From positions 1,178,001 through 1,242,000 of the forward strand of contig NZ_FNNA01000001.1 of the NCBI RefSeq assembly GCF_900106665.1: a stretch of 64,000 bases of DNA. The letters run 5' to 3'. Of the stretch, positions 33,294 to 41,540 are shown one piece after another. Position 1 is the first letter of the stretch; each line of letters starts with the position of its first letter. Source of the stretch: Paracoccus sanguinis. GTDB lineage: Bacteria; Pseudomonadota; Alphaproteobacteria; Rhodobacterales; Rhodobacteraceae. The notes beneath the pieces are model-generated. The model saw only the letters and a list, made by a program, of their open reading frames with translations, had not been told where the DNA came from and searched no databases. The position numbers and the translations under genes are program-made.

Positions 33294-34211
33294 GGGGGCA
33301 GGGTGTGACGGGGGGTGGGGAAGTGCCGCGTGCGGCGGGTGGGGGTTTGGGGCAGCGTTGGGACGGGCCCTGGCGGCCGCCGCCTGGGCGGGCGGTGAGG
33401 TGGTGACGCCCTAAGGGTTGCGGGTTGCCGCCTGTCGAAGGGGGGAGCGGGTTATGCCGCTCGTCCCTGTCTCGGGTGGAGGTCTGACTCGATCCGCGCC
33501 AGCCTGCCCGCCTGGTCGTTTGGTGCCTCGTTCCTCAGCTCACTTCTTTAGCCGTCACGGCGACCGTGCATGGACCGCTCAGCGTCTCGCCAGTCGTCAG
33601 GGGTTCGGGATGAGGCAGCTTGAGCGGCATCCGCGCCAACCCGGCCCGCTTTGACGCTTTGCCGGCTTGGCCCTCGCCCGAATTTTGCCCGGTGCTACGC
33701 CGCTAGTCCCTCTCTCGGGTGGAGGTCTCACTCGATCCGCGCCAGCCTGCCCGCCTAACTCTTTGTCGCCTCGGCCCGAGCTCACCTCTAGCCGTCACAG
33801 CGACCGCGCCTGGACCGCTCAGCGTCTCGCCGTTCGTCAGGGTTCGGCTTGAGGCGTAGCGACACCGCGCCAACCCGGCCCCCTTGACACCTTGCCGCCT
33901 CAGCCCTCGGCGTCCTCGGCCTTGTCGCCCGCGGCGGCCACCGGGTCGGCGACGGTCGTGGTGGTGATGGTGGCCGGGGCAGGCACCGGGGCGGCGGTCT
34001 GCCTCGCCCGGATTTTGGCCGGTGCACCGCCGGGTGTTGAAGCCCCGGGGTCGAGGCACAGCTTGATCAGCGGCAGCTTGCTTGAGCGCGGCAGCGCTAG
34101 CCCCCCGGTCTCCAGCGCCGCCTGAGCGAACGTACGTGTCCCGCTCTGCATCTTGCCGGTCGACAGCAACCCCTTAGCCCAAGCCTCAGCGCCCCCCCAG
34201 CCAGCCCTCAC
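33294..34211. repeat. Non-coding region with about five decayed tandem copies of the TPP-enzyme gene 3' end
   Basis: No credible gene lies here. The two main copies (33456-33698 and 33699 to about 33910) are alignable along most of a 243-bp period. Each holds two sub-units resembling the last ~70 bp of the downstream TPP-enzyme gene (around 34235-34310): landmarks CTCGGGTGGAGG (33471 and 33714), GCTCAGCGTCTCGCC (near 33578 and 33818). A fifth, at about 34005-34075, carries GTCGAGGCACAGCTTGATCA against GTCGAGGCGCAGCTCGATCA in the gene (34281-34300). In the minus frame it reads LIKLCLDPGAST versus LIELRLDSEALT. Stops and indels break all copies. Confidence 0.7.
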
Positions 34212-35867
34212 CTACCCCTTCGCCGCCTCCGCCGCGGCACGGGTTTCGCTCAGCGTTGCGCCGGTGGTCAGGGCCTCGGAGTCGAGGCGCAGCTCGATCA
34301 GCGAAAGCCTCGCGCTGTCGCGCGCCCGGGCGAAGGCGGCGGCGAACTCCCCGCCCTCGGTCACCAGCTCGCCATGGCCGCCGTAGGCGCGCACCAGCGC
34401 CGGGAAGTCGGGGTTGAAGAGGTCGGTGCCCGATACCCGGCCGGGGTAGTGCTTCTCCTGGTGCATGCGGATCGTGCCGTAGCGACCGTTGTTGGCGACG
34501 ATCACGATCACCGCCGCCCCCTCCTGCGCGGCGGTGCTCAGCTCGTTCACGGTCATCTGCAGGCAGCCGTCGCCGGCCATGCAGACCACGGTGCGGCCGG
34601 GGTGGGCGATCTTCGCCGCGATGGCGGCCGGCAGGCCGTAGCCCATCGACCCCGAGGTCGGCGCGATCTGCGACCGCGCCCGCTTGAAGCGGAAGTAGCG
34701 GTGCAGGAAGGCGGCATAGTTGCCCGCGCCGTTGGTGACGATGGCATCCTCGGGCAGGTTGGCTGAGAGCCAGCAGACCACCTCCTCCATCCGCACCGCG
34801 CCGGGGGTGGGCTTCGGGGTCTGCCAGATCTCGTAATGGGCGCGCAGCCGGGCGGTCCAGTCGTCCCAGCGGCGCGGCGCGGGCGTCGCGGCCAGCGCGG
34901 CGAGCGCCGCCTTGGGGCAGGCGGCGATGCCGGGATCGGCGCGCCACAGGTGCCCGATCTCGTCGGGGTCGGGATAGACGTGGATGATCCGGCGCCCCTG
35001 CTCGCGCGGGTTCATCAGCTCATAGCCGGCGGTCAGCGAATCGCCCAGCCGCGCGCCGAGCGACAGGATGCAGTCGGCCTCGCGCAGCGCCTCGCCCAGC
35101 CGCAGGTTCATCCCCACGCCCAGGTCGCCCGCATAGTTCGGGTGCCGGTTGTCCATGTAGTCCTGCCGGCGGAAGGGCACCGCAACCGGCAACCCCCAGC
35201 CCTCGGCCAGCCGGGTCAGCGCGTCCGCGTCGTCCTGCGACCAGAGCGAGCCGCCGGGCACCACCAGCGGCCGCTCGGCGGCGCCCAGCGCGTCGCGGAT
35301 CGCCGCCACCTGCGCCTCGGACACGCCCGGCACCGGGCGGGGGGCGGGCGCGAGGTCGGGGACGTCGGCCTTGGCCGACAGCATGTCCTCGGGCAGCGCC
35401 AGCACCACCGGGCCGGGGCGCCCGGCGCGGGCAAGGTCGAAGGCACGCGCGACGTATTCGGGGATGCGCTCGGTCTGGTCGATCTCGGCCACCCACTTGG
35501 CCAGCCCACCGAACATCTGGCGGTAGTCGACCTCCTGAAACGCCTCACGGTCGCGGTCGGACCGGGCGATCTGGCCGACGAACAGGATCATCGGGGTCGA
35601 GTCCTGCTTGGCGACGTGGATGCCGGCGCTGGCGTTGGTGGCGCCGGGGCCGCGGGTGACGAAGCAGACGCCGGGCCGGCCGGTGGTCTTGGCCCAGGCC
35701 TCGGCCATCATCGCGGCCCCGCCCTCCTGCCGGCAGACGGTGTTGGGGATGCCCACGTCGTAAAGCCCGTCGAGCGCCGCGAGGAAGCTTTCGCCGGGGA
35801 CCGAGAACACCCGCTCGACCCCGTGCAGCGCCAGCGCATCCGCAAGAATCCGTCCGCCATGCCGCAT
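34212..35867 (-). CDS. Thiamine-pyrophosphate-dependent enzyme, acetolactate-synthase-like
   Basis: 551-residue ThDP enzyme of the IlvB/benzoylformate-decarboxylase superfamily. N-terminal PYR domain with the activating Glu in CRQEGGAAMMAEAWAKT (near residue 46) and FVTRGPGATNASAGIHVA near 70. Central FAD/nucleotide-like domain about 185-330. C-terminal PP domain with TSGSMGYGLPAAIAAKI and the diphosphate motif CMAGDGCLQMTVNELSTAAQ...ANNGRYGT near 440-470. There is no adjacent ilvH small subunit, so a catabolic decarboxylase/lyase is likelier than valine synthesis. The ATG at 35867 is chosen for the family N-terminus. Its 3' end is duplicated and decayed downstream. Confidence 0.87.
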   Translation of the reverse strand: MRHGGRILADALALHGVERVFSVPGESFLAALDGLYDVGIPNTVCRQEGGAAMMAEAWAKTTGRPGVCFVTRGPGATNASAGIHVAKQDSTPMILFVGQIARSDRDREAFQEVDYRQMFGGLAKWVAEIDQTERIPEYVARAFDLARAGRPGPVVLALPEDMLSAKADVPDLAPAPRPVPGVSEAQVAAIRDALGAAERPLVVPGGSLWSQDDADALTRLAEGWGLPVAVPFRRQDYMDNRHPNYAGDLGVGMNLRLGEALREADCILSLGARLGDSLTAGYELMNPREQGRRIIHVYPDPDEIGHLWRADPGIAACPKAALAALAATPAPRRWDDWTARLRAHYEIWQTPKPTPGAVRMEEVVCWLSANLPEDAIVTNGAGNYAAFLHRYFRFKRARSQIAPTSGSMGYGLPAAIAAKIAHPGRTVVCMAGDGCLQMTVNELSTAAQEGAAVIVIVANNGRYGTIRMHQEKHYPGRVSGTDLFNPDFPALVRAYGGHGELVTEGGEFAAAFARARDSARLSLIELRLDSEALTTGATLSETRAAAEAAKG

Positions 35868-35933
35868 CGCCCTATCCCCCTTGCCCTGATTGCCGGGGGC
35901 AGACTGCGGCAACGGCGGAGGGGCTTCAACCCG

Positions 35934-36407
35934 TCAGCGACGGGCGCGGCGCCCCTCGTGCCGGGCATCCTGCCGGGTCTGATGGCGCATCTGGGCCACG
36001 CGCACGTCGCGCACCGTCTCGACCAGGATCGCGGTGATGAGGCCGAAGTTCAGCAGCCCGCTCGCCGCCGTCAGCCCGCCCATGATCCGCCATTCCTGCG
36101 GCAGCAGCAGGTCGCCGTAGCCGAGCGTGGTGAAGCTGACGAGCGAGAAATAGACCGCGTGCTCGAGGTCCGGAAAGGCGCCGAGCCGCCAATAGGCCAT
36201 CGCCCAGATCCAGACGCCGAGCGTCAGGTCCACCAGCGCCCAGACGCTGACCATCATGATGACCGCAACCAGCTTGGCCCAGACGCGGCCGCCCAGCACC
36301 CAGGGGCGGGCGGCCTGCAGCATCACCTCGATCACGTAGAGCGAGGCGCCGCTGCTGGCGAGCGTCAGCAGCATCAGCAGGGTTCCGACGGTGATCTGGA
36401 CCAGCAT
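35934..36407 (-). CDS. Two-pore-domain-like potassium channel family protein
   Basis: Small membrane protein of 157 residues with an ion-channel pore. Hydrophobic segments lie at about 4-30, 43-65 and 104-128. The selectivity-filter region is FSLVSFTTLGYGDLLLP (near residue 88) with the TxGYGD signature of K+ channels. The C-terminus is basic (RHQTRQDARHEGRRARR). There is no ligand-binding domain. Probably assembles as a tetramer. It is divergent from smpB with a 106-bp gap. Confidence 0.86.
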   Translation of the reverse strand: MLVQITVGTLLMLLTLASSGASLYVIEVMLQAARPWVLGGRVWAKLVAVIMMVSVWALVDLTLGVWIWAMAYWRLGAFPDLEHAVYFSLVSFTTLGYGDLLLPQEWRIMGGLTAASGLLNFGLITAILVETVRDVRVAQMRHQTRQDARHEGRRARR

Positions 36408-36513
36408 GGGGCACCGCGTTGGCGGGGGGACACCCGCCCCATAGCCCGCCGCCCGCCGGCGCGAAAGCCGCCGGCTTTACTTGCGCCGCCGCGGACCCTA
36501 TCTCGACCCGATC

Positions 36514-36987
36514 ATGTCGCAGGCAAAATCCGATCCGAACTACAAGGTGATCGCCGAGAACCGGCGGGCGCGTTTCGACTACTTCATCGAGAGCGACCTC
36601 GAGGTCGGGATCATCCTCACCGGGTCCGAGGTCAAGGCGCTGCGCACCGGCCAGTCGAACATCGCCGAATCCTACGCCAGCGTCGAGAACGGCGAGCTGT
36701 GGCTGATCAACGGCTACATCTCGTCCTACAAGCAGGCCGGCGTCTTCGGGCACGAGGAACGGCGCCACCGCAAGCTGCTGGTCAGCCGCAAGGAACTCGC
36801 GCGGCTGTGGCAGGCGATCGGGCGCGAGGGCATGACGCTCATTCCGCTGGTGATGTATTTCAACCACCGCGGCATCGTGAAGCTGAAGATCGGCATCGCC
36901 AAGGGCAAGAAGAACCACGACAAGCGCGCGACCGAGGCCAAGCGCGACTGGGGCCGCGAAAAGCAGCGCCTGCTCAAGCAGGGCTGA
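36514..36987 (+). CDS. smpB: SsrA-binding protein SmpB
   Basis: Partner of tmRNA in rescuing stalled ribosomes. 157 residues, standard length. Core motifs [39 protein letters not shown] (near residue 31) and [20 protein letters not shown] near 108. The basic C-terminal tail [15 protein letters not shown] enters the ribosome mRNA channel in known structures. The ATG at 36514 gives the family N-terminus. The ssrA gene is not in the window. Confidence 0.97.
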   Translation: MSQAKSDPNYKVIAENRRARFDYFIESDLEVGIILTGSEVKALRTGQSNIAESYASVENGELWLINGYISSYKQAGVFGHEERRHRKLLVSRKELARLWQAIGREGMTLIPLVMYFNHRGIVKLKIGIAKGKKNHDKRATEAKRDWGREKQRLLKQG

Positions 36988-37103
36988 GGTGCCGCGCCCA
37001 CGGGTTCGGCCGGGATCGCCCGTCCCGCGCGCGGGGCAGCGATTGCAGGCCCTGCGGGGGTCCGGTAAAGCCGTCAGGACCGCATCCGTTTGGGGGGAAG
37101 GCC

Positions 37104-37958
37104 ATGCGCGACGATCCGAAGACACTGGTGTCCACCGAGTGGCTGGCCGCGCATCTGAACGATCCCGACCTGCGCATCCTCGACGCCAGCCTGCACATGG
37201 CGGCCACCGGGCGCGATGCACGCGCCGAATACGAGGCCGCGCATATCCCCGGCGCCCGGTTCTTCGACATCGACGCGATCTCGGACAGCCGCAGCGAGCT
37301 GCCGCACATGGCGCCGCCGCCCGAGCTTTTCGTCAGCCGCCTGCGGGCGATGGGGATCGGCGACGGGCATCAGGTCGTGGTCTACGACAACGCCGACATC
37401 CACTCGGCGGCGCGGGTCTGGTGGCTCTTCCGGCTGATGGGCAAGACCGACGTGGCGGTGCTGGACGGCGGGTTCGCCAAGTGGCAGGCCGAGGGGCGCG
37501 AGGTCGAGGACATGGCCCCGATCACCCGCGACCGGCACATGACGGTGCAGCGGCAGGCGGGCCTCGTGCGCGACGTGACCCAGGTGGCGGCGGCCTCGAA
37601 GCTCGGCGATCACCAGATCATCGACGCCCGCAGCCCCTCGCGCTTCCGCGGCGACGAGCCTGAGCCGCGGCCCGGGCTGCGCGCTGGCCACATCCCCGGC
37701 GCCCGCAACGTCCCCTTCGCCACCCTCTACAACCCCGACGGCACGATGAAAGAGCCGGACGCGCTGCGCGCCGCCTTCGAGGCCGCGGGCGTGGACCTCG
37801 ACCGACCCGCCATCACCACCTGCGGCTCGGGGATCACCGCGGCCACGCTCGCCCTCGCGCTCGAGCGGATCGGCAAGCGGGACTGGTCGCTCTACGACGG
37901 CAGCTGGACCGAATGGGGCAGCTACCCCGACCTCAAGATCGCAACCGGAGACGCCTGA
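37104..37958 (+). CDS. sseA: 3-mercaptopyruvate sulfurtransferase
   Basis: Two-domain rhodanese-family enzyme moving sulfur from 3-mercaptopyruvate. 284 residues. The N-terminal domain (about 8-140) has DASLHMAATGRDARAEYEAA and YDNADIHSAARVWWLF. The C-terminal catalytic domain (about 160-280) has IIDARSPSRFRGDEPEPRPG and the active loop TTCGSGITAATL, whose CGSGIT loop typifies mercaptopyruvate rather than thiosulfate donors. The stop overlaps the next ATG by one base (TGATG), coupling it to the aminotransferase, which could supply 3-mercaptopyruvate from cysteine. Confidence 0.94.
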   Translation: MRDDPKTLVSTEWLAAHLNDPDLRILDASLHMAATGRDARAEYEAAHIPGARFFDIDAISDSRSELPHMAPPPELFVSRLRAMGIGDGHQVVVYDNADIHSAARVWWLFRLMGKTDVAVLDGGFAKWQAEGREVEDMAPITRDRHMTVQRQAGLVRDVTQVAAASKLGDHQIIDARSPSRFRGDEPEPRPGLRAGHIPGARNVPFATLYNPDGTMKEPDALRAAFEAAGVDLDRPAITTCGSGITAATLALALERIGKRDWSLYDGSWTEWGSYPDLKIATGDA

Positions 37959-39142
37959 TGTTCGGCCAGCTCAAAGCCCAAGCCCCCGACAAGATCCTTG
38001 CCCTGATGGGCGAATTCCGTGCCGACACCCGGCAGGGCAAGATCGACCTCGGGGTCGGGGTGTACAAGGACCCGACCGGGCTGACCCCGGTGATGCGTGC
38101 CGTCAAGGCCGCCGAGCAGCGCATCTGGGAGGCCGAGACGACCAAAAGCTACACCGCGCTCGCCGGTGAGCCCGCCTATCTCGCGGCGATGAGCCGGATG
38201 GTGCTGGCCGACACGCTGGACGAAGGGCGCACCGCGGCGCTGTCCACCGTGGGCGGGACCGGCGCGATCCGGCAGGCGCTCGAGCTGGCGCGGATCGGCA
38301 ACCCCGATCTGACCGTCCACGTCTCGAACCCGACCTGGCCGAACCACGTCTCGATCCTGCAGTTCATGGGCCTGCCCCATGTCGAATACCGCTATTTCGA
38401 CGACGCCACCCGCGGGGTGGATTTCGAGGGGATGAAGGCCGACCTCGCCCGGGCAAAGAAGGGCGACCTCGTGCTGCTGCACGGCTGCTGCCACAACCCG
38501 ACCGGCGCCAACCTGACGCTGGACCAGTGGCGCGAGGTGTCCGCGATCCTCGACAAGACCGGCGCCGTGCCGTTCGTGGACCTCGCCTATCAGGGCTTCG
38601 GCGACGGTCTGGACGAGGATGCGGCCGGCACCCGGCTCATCGTCGGCGCGGCGCCCGAGGCGCTGGTGGCGGCCTCGTGCTCGAAGAACTTCGGCATCTA
38701 CCGTGAGCGGACCGGCGTGCTGCTGGCCAAGGTCGAGACGCCCGCCGCGCGCGATCTGGCTCAGGGGACGATGGCCTACCTCAACCGGCAGACCTATTCC
38801 TTCCCGCCCGACCACGGGGCGCGGATCGTGCAGACGATCCTCGACGATGCGGAACTCGCAGCCGACTGGAAGGCCGAGCTGGAGGAGGTGCGGCTGGGGA
38901 TGCTCGCCCTGCGCGAACAGCTTGCGGGTGAGCTGCGCAGCCTGACCGGCACCGACCGCTTCGACTTCATCGCGGCGCACCGCGGGATGTTCTCGCGGCT
39001 GGGGGCGAGCCCTGAGCAGGTGAAGAAGATCAAGGACGACAACGCGATCTACATGGTCGGCGATTCGCGGCTGAACATCGCTGGGCTGAACCGGGACTCG
39101 GTGCCGATCCTCGCCCGCGCCATCGTCGAGGCGGGGGTCTGA
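37958..39142 (+). CDS. Aromatic/aspartate aminotransferase (TyrB/AspC class I)
   Basis: PLP aminotransferase of 394 residues, the aspartate/tyrosine aminotransferase size. Motifs: IDLGVGVYKDPTGLTPVMRA (near residue 29), HGCCHNPTGANLT near 179, the PLP lysine in ASCSKNFGIYRERTG near 240 and IYMVGDSRLNIAGLN near 364 with the carboxylate-binding Arg. It may transaminate aspartate, phenylalanine, tyrosine or cysteine. Coupling to sseA suggests cysteine to mercaptopyruvate as one use. It could also feed 4-hydroxyphenylpyruvate to the hpd/hmgA pathway at 10-13 kb. Confidence 0.92.
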   Translation: MFGQLKAQAPDKILALMGEFRADTRQGKIDLGVGVYKDPTGLTPVMRAVKAAEQRIWEAETTKSYTALAGEPAYLAAMSRMVLADTLDEGRTAALSTVGGTGAIRQALELARIGNPDLTVHVSNPTWPNHVSILQFMGLPHVEYRYFDDATRGVDFEGMKADLARAKKGDLVLLHGCCHNPTGANLTLDQWREVSAILDKTGAVPFVDLAYQGFGDGLDEDAAGTRLIVGAAPEALVAASCSKNFGIYRERTGVLLAKVETPAARDLAQGTMAYLNRQTYSFPPDHGARIVQTILDDAELAADWKAELEEVRLGMLALREQLAGELRSLTGTDRFDFIAAHRGMFSRLGASPEQVKKIKDDNAIYMVGDSRLNIAGLNRDSVPILARAIVEAGV

Positions 39143-39181
39143 TCCCCCGCTGACCGCCGACAGGGACGCCGACAGGGCAGC

Positions 39182-39208
39182 AAAAAGGGCCGGGGGAAAC
39201 CCCGGCCC
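39182..39208 (-). terminator. Rho-independent terminator of the DUF1127 gene
   Basis: On the minus strand GGGCCGGGG-TTTC-CCCCGGCCC (39208-39187) is a perfect 9-bp GC stem followed by TTTTT (39186-39182). It ends the DUF1127 transcript. It may also stop read-through from the convergent aminotransferase gene. Confidence 0.85.
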
Positions 39209-39271
39209 GAAGTCGTTATGGCGGTTGTCGGGCGCCGCCGTCTGCGGCGCTGCGACCGTGCGTGCGGGGCC

Positions 39272-39463
39272 TCAGAGGCCGCGGGCGACGTGCTCGATGT
39301 CGGCGCGCGACAGGCCGATGTCGGTCAGCTCGCGGTCGGTCAGGCGGTTCAGCTGGCTGCGGGTCTCGCGGACTTCGGCCCAGTGGGCGAAGGCGGCGCC
39401 AAGACGCGACAGCAGGCCGGGACGCGACGCGGCGGGAAGGCGGAGGGTTTCGACTGCGGACAT
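39272..39463 (-). CDS. DUF1127 small protein
   Basis: 63 residues with the DUF1127 core WAEVRETRSQLNRLTDREL...IGLSRADIEHVARGL (residues 28-63), an Arg-rich, RNA-associated small protein. In Rhodobacter sphaeroides a DUF1127 protein (CcaF1) accompanies and helps process stress-induced CcsR small RNAs; a similar stress/RNA role is inferred here only from family. AAAGGTGAT ribosome site precedes the ATG at 39463. The 3' UTR holds a GCGCCGC/GCGGCGC hairpin (39232-39250) before the terminator. The upstream region holds TGACGTC repeats. Confidence 0.88.
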   Translation of the reverse strand: MSAVETLRLPAASRPGLLSRLGAAFAHWAEVRETRSQLNRLTDRELTDIGLSRADIEHVARGL

Positions 39464-39594
39464 GATATCACCTTTGTTCTTGCGGCCCTGTCCGGCGGGG
39501 ACAGGAGGGGGATCAATTCGATGCCCAATTACATAGTCGATTGCCGGTTTTTCAGCCACGGACGGAACCGAATTGCCGCCATGCTTGCGGCGCA

Positions 39595-39622
39595 GACGTC
39601 AGGCCGGCCATCACCTGACGTC
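39595..39622. promoter_or_regulatory. 9-bp inverted repeat in the 340-bp gap upstream of DUF1127
   Basis: GACGTCAGG (39595-39603) and CCTGACGTC (39614-39622) form a perfect inverted repeat with a 10-bp centre; a further CTGACGT follows at about 39627. The gap 39464-39803 lies between the divergently transcribed DUF1127 gene and the rsmE 3' end and is AT-richer than its surroundings. No gene or second promoter is clear in it. The cluster of TGACGT half-sites suggests a regulator site for DUF1127. Confidence 0.5.
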
Positions 39623-39803
39623 ATGGCTGACGTTTCCGTGGGACGGCTAATATTCCGGTGGATAAGACCGATTTGGTCGAAGTTCCGTGCGTTCTTCCCG
39701 AACGTCCGCGCAGATTTCTTCACTGAGCCGCGTCAAGCCGCAAGATCGTGAAAATTGCCTCAATCCTGTGACAGTCCGCCCAGCAGGCAGCCTGCCACCC
39801 GAA

Positions 39804-40520
39804 TCACCAGTCGCCGAGCGCCGCCTGCCACAGCGCCAGTGCCGCCACCGCCGCCGTGTCGGCGCGCAGGATTCGCGGCCCGAGGCTGACCCGCGTCACC
39901 CCCTCGAGCGCCCCGAGACGGGCCCGTTCCGCGGCGCTCCACCCGCCTTCGGGGCCGATGAGGATCGCCCACGGCCCGCGCGGCAGCGTGGCCAGCGTCG
40001 CCGCCGGTCCCGCCAGCGCCTCGTCCGCCCAGAGGATGCGCCGACCCGTGTCCCAGCGGTCGAGCAGCCCCGACAGCGGCGCGAGCGCCGCCACCTCGGG
40101 GACGAAGGTGCCGCCGCATTGCTCGGCCGCCTCGACCGCGTGGGCCTGCAGCCGGTCGCGGGCGATGCGCTCGGCGTTGGTGTGGTCGGTCTGGACCGGC
40201 AGGATGCGCGCCGCGCCCAGCTCGGTCGCCTTTTCGACGATGAAATCGGTGCGCGCCTTCTTGATCGGCGCGAACATCAGCCAGACGTCGGGCGGATCGC
40301 GCTGCGGCGCGGCCTGCGCGACCAGCGCCAGCGAGCCGCCGCGCTTGCCCACCGCCTCGATCTCGGCCGTCCAGGCGCCGTCGCGGCCGTTGAAGACCTC
40401 GATCCGCGCCCCCGGCCCCAGCCGCATCACCGCGCCGAGGTAATGCGCCTGCGCCGGCCCCAGCGGCACGGGTTGTCCGGGGGCGAGCGGGTGCTCTATG
40501 TAAAGCCTGACCTGTCCCAT
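39804..40520 (-). CDS. rsmE: 16S rRNA (uracil-1498-N3)-methyltransferase
   Basis: SPOUT-family methyltransferase modifying U1498 of 16S rRNA. 238 residues, typical RsmE. N-terminal PUA-like part with VRLYIEHPL and AHYLGAVMRLGPGARIEVFN near residue 25. Catalytic domain with KKARTDFIVEKATELGA near 87 and the knot motif ILIGPEGGWSAAERARL near 186, then SLGPRILRADTAAVAAL near 212. It is divergent from ubiA with 14 bp between the start codons. Confidence 0.95.
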   Translation of the reverse strand: MGQVRLYIEHPLAPGQPVPLGPAQAHYLGAVMRLGPGARIEVFNGRDGAWTAEIEAVGKRGGSLALVAQAAPQRDPPDVWLMFAPIKKARTDFIVEKATELGAARILPVQTDHTNAERIARDRLQAHAVEAAEQCGGTFVPEVAALAPLSGLLDRWDTGRRILWADEALAGPAATLATLPRGPWAILIGPEGGWSAAERARLGALEGVTRVSLGPRILRADTAAVAALALWQAALGDW

Positions 40521-40534
40521 ATCGGCGCGACCCT

Positions 40535-41479
40535 ATGCAGTCCCGGCCCCTAGCGCCATCGGTTTCCGACGCCCCCCGGGGCAACTGGGTGGACCGGCTG
40601 GCCCCGCCCGCGTGGCGCCCGCTTCTGCGGCTGAGCCGGGCCGACCGGCCGATCGGGACGTGGCTTCTGCTGTTGCCCTGCTACTGGGGGACCGGGCTCG
40701 CGATGCTGGTGGACCGGCCGCGCTGGGTGGACCTGTGGGTGGTGGTGGTCTGTACGCTGGGCGCCGTGCTGATGCGCGGGGCGGGCTGCACCTGGAACGA
40801 CCTGACGGACCGCGAGTTCGACGCGATGGTGGCGCGCACCCGCTCGCGCCCGCTGCCCTCGGGGCAGGTCACGGTGCGGGGGGCGTGGATCTGGATGGCC
40901 GCGCAGGCCGGGCTGGCGGCGGTGCTGCTGTTCACGCTGAACGGCACCGCCATCGCGCTGGGGATCGCGTCGCTGGCGCTGGTCGCGGTCTATCCCTTCG
41001 CCAAGCGCTTCACCTGGTGGCCGCAGGTGTTCCTGGGCCTCGCCTTCAACTGGGGGGTGCTGGTGGCCTTTGCCGCGCATGGCGGCACGCTGCACCCGGC
41101 GGCCATGCTCGCCTATGCGGCGGGGATCTCGTGGACGCTGTTCTACGACACGATCTACGCCCATCAGGACACCGAGGATGACGCCCTGATCGGGGTCAAG
41201 TCCACCGCCCGGCTGTTCGGCGCCGACACGCCGCGCTGGCTGCTCGGGTTTGCCGCCGGCGCGGTGCTGCTGCTGGCGATGGCGGTGGCGGCGACGCGGC
41301 CCGGTACCGGGGCGGCGCTGGTGGCGATGCTCGGGGTGGCGGGCTTTGCCGCGCATCTGTGGTGGCAGCTGCGCGGGCTCGACACCGCGAGCCCCGCCGT
41401 CTGCCTGCGGCTCTTCCGCAGCAACCGTGACGCCGGGCTGATCGTTGCGCTGTTTCTCGCCGTTGCCGCGCTGGTGTGA
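40535..41479 (+). CDS. ubiA: 4-hydroxybenzoate polyprenyltransferase
   Basis: Membrane prenyltransferase of ubiquinone synthesis, 314 residues. Two Asp-rich motifs bind the Mg-diphosphate: NDLTDREFDAMVARTRSRPL (near residue 87) and YDTIYAHQDTEDDALIG near 204. About eight membrane segments, starting at TWLLLLPCYWGTGLAMLV. The short start gap to rsmE implies overlapping divergent promoters. Full length and intact. The prenyl chain length is probably ten, as in most alphaproteobacteria (family inference). Confidence 0.95.
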   Translation: MQSRPLAPSVSDAPRGNWVDRLAPPAWRPLLRLSRADRPIGTWLLLLPCYWGTGLAMLVDRPRWVDLWVVVVCTLGAVLMRGAGCTWNDLTDREFDAMVARTRSRPLPSGQVTVRGAWIWMAAQAGLAAVLLFTLNGTAIALGIASLALVAVYPFAKRFTWWPQVFLGLAFNWGVLVAFAAHGGTLHPAAMLAYAAGISWTLFYDTIYAHQDTEDDALIGVKSTARLFGADTPRWLLGFAAGAVLLLAMAVAATRPGTGAALVAMLGVAGFAAHLWWQLRGLDTASPAVCLRLFRSNRDAGLIVALFLAVAALV

Positions 41480-41540
41480 TTGGACCCTCGGCGCGGGGTG
41501 ACTACATCTCCGCCAGCCGTTGCCATCCGAGAGCCCCCGC

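Noticed and set aside
33456-33910. CRISPR or insertion-sequence origin for the 243-bp repeats
   Set aside because: No spacers, terminal inverted repeats or transposase remnants; similarity to the adjacent gene end explains them.
33900-34211. 103-codon minus frame that could look like a small gene
   Set aside because: Its sequence is explained as a decayed copy of the TPP-enzyme C-terminus (LIKLCLDPGAST versus LIELRLDSEALT) and it lacks a ribosome site.
34836-37103. Plus-strand frame fused in frame to the front of sseA
   Set aside because: Antisense to the TPP enzyme and the channel gene and overlapping smpB. The sseA start at 37104 gives a standard sulfurtransferase N-terminus.
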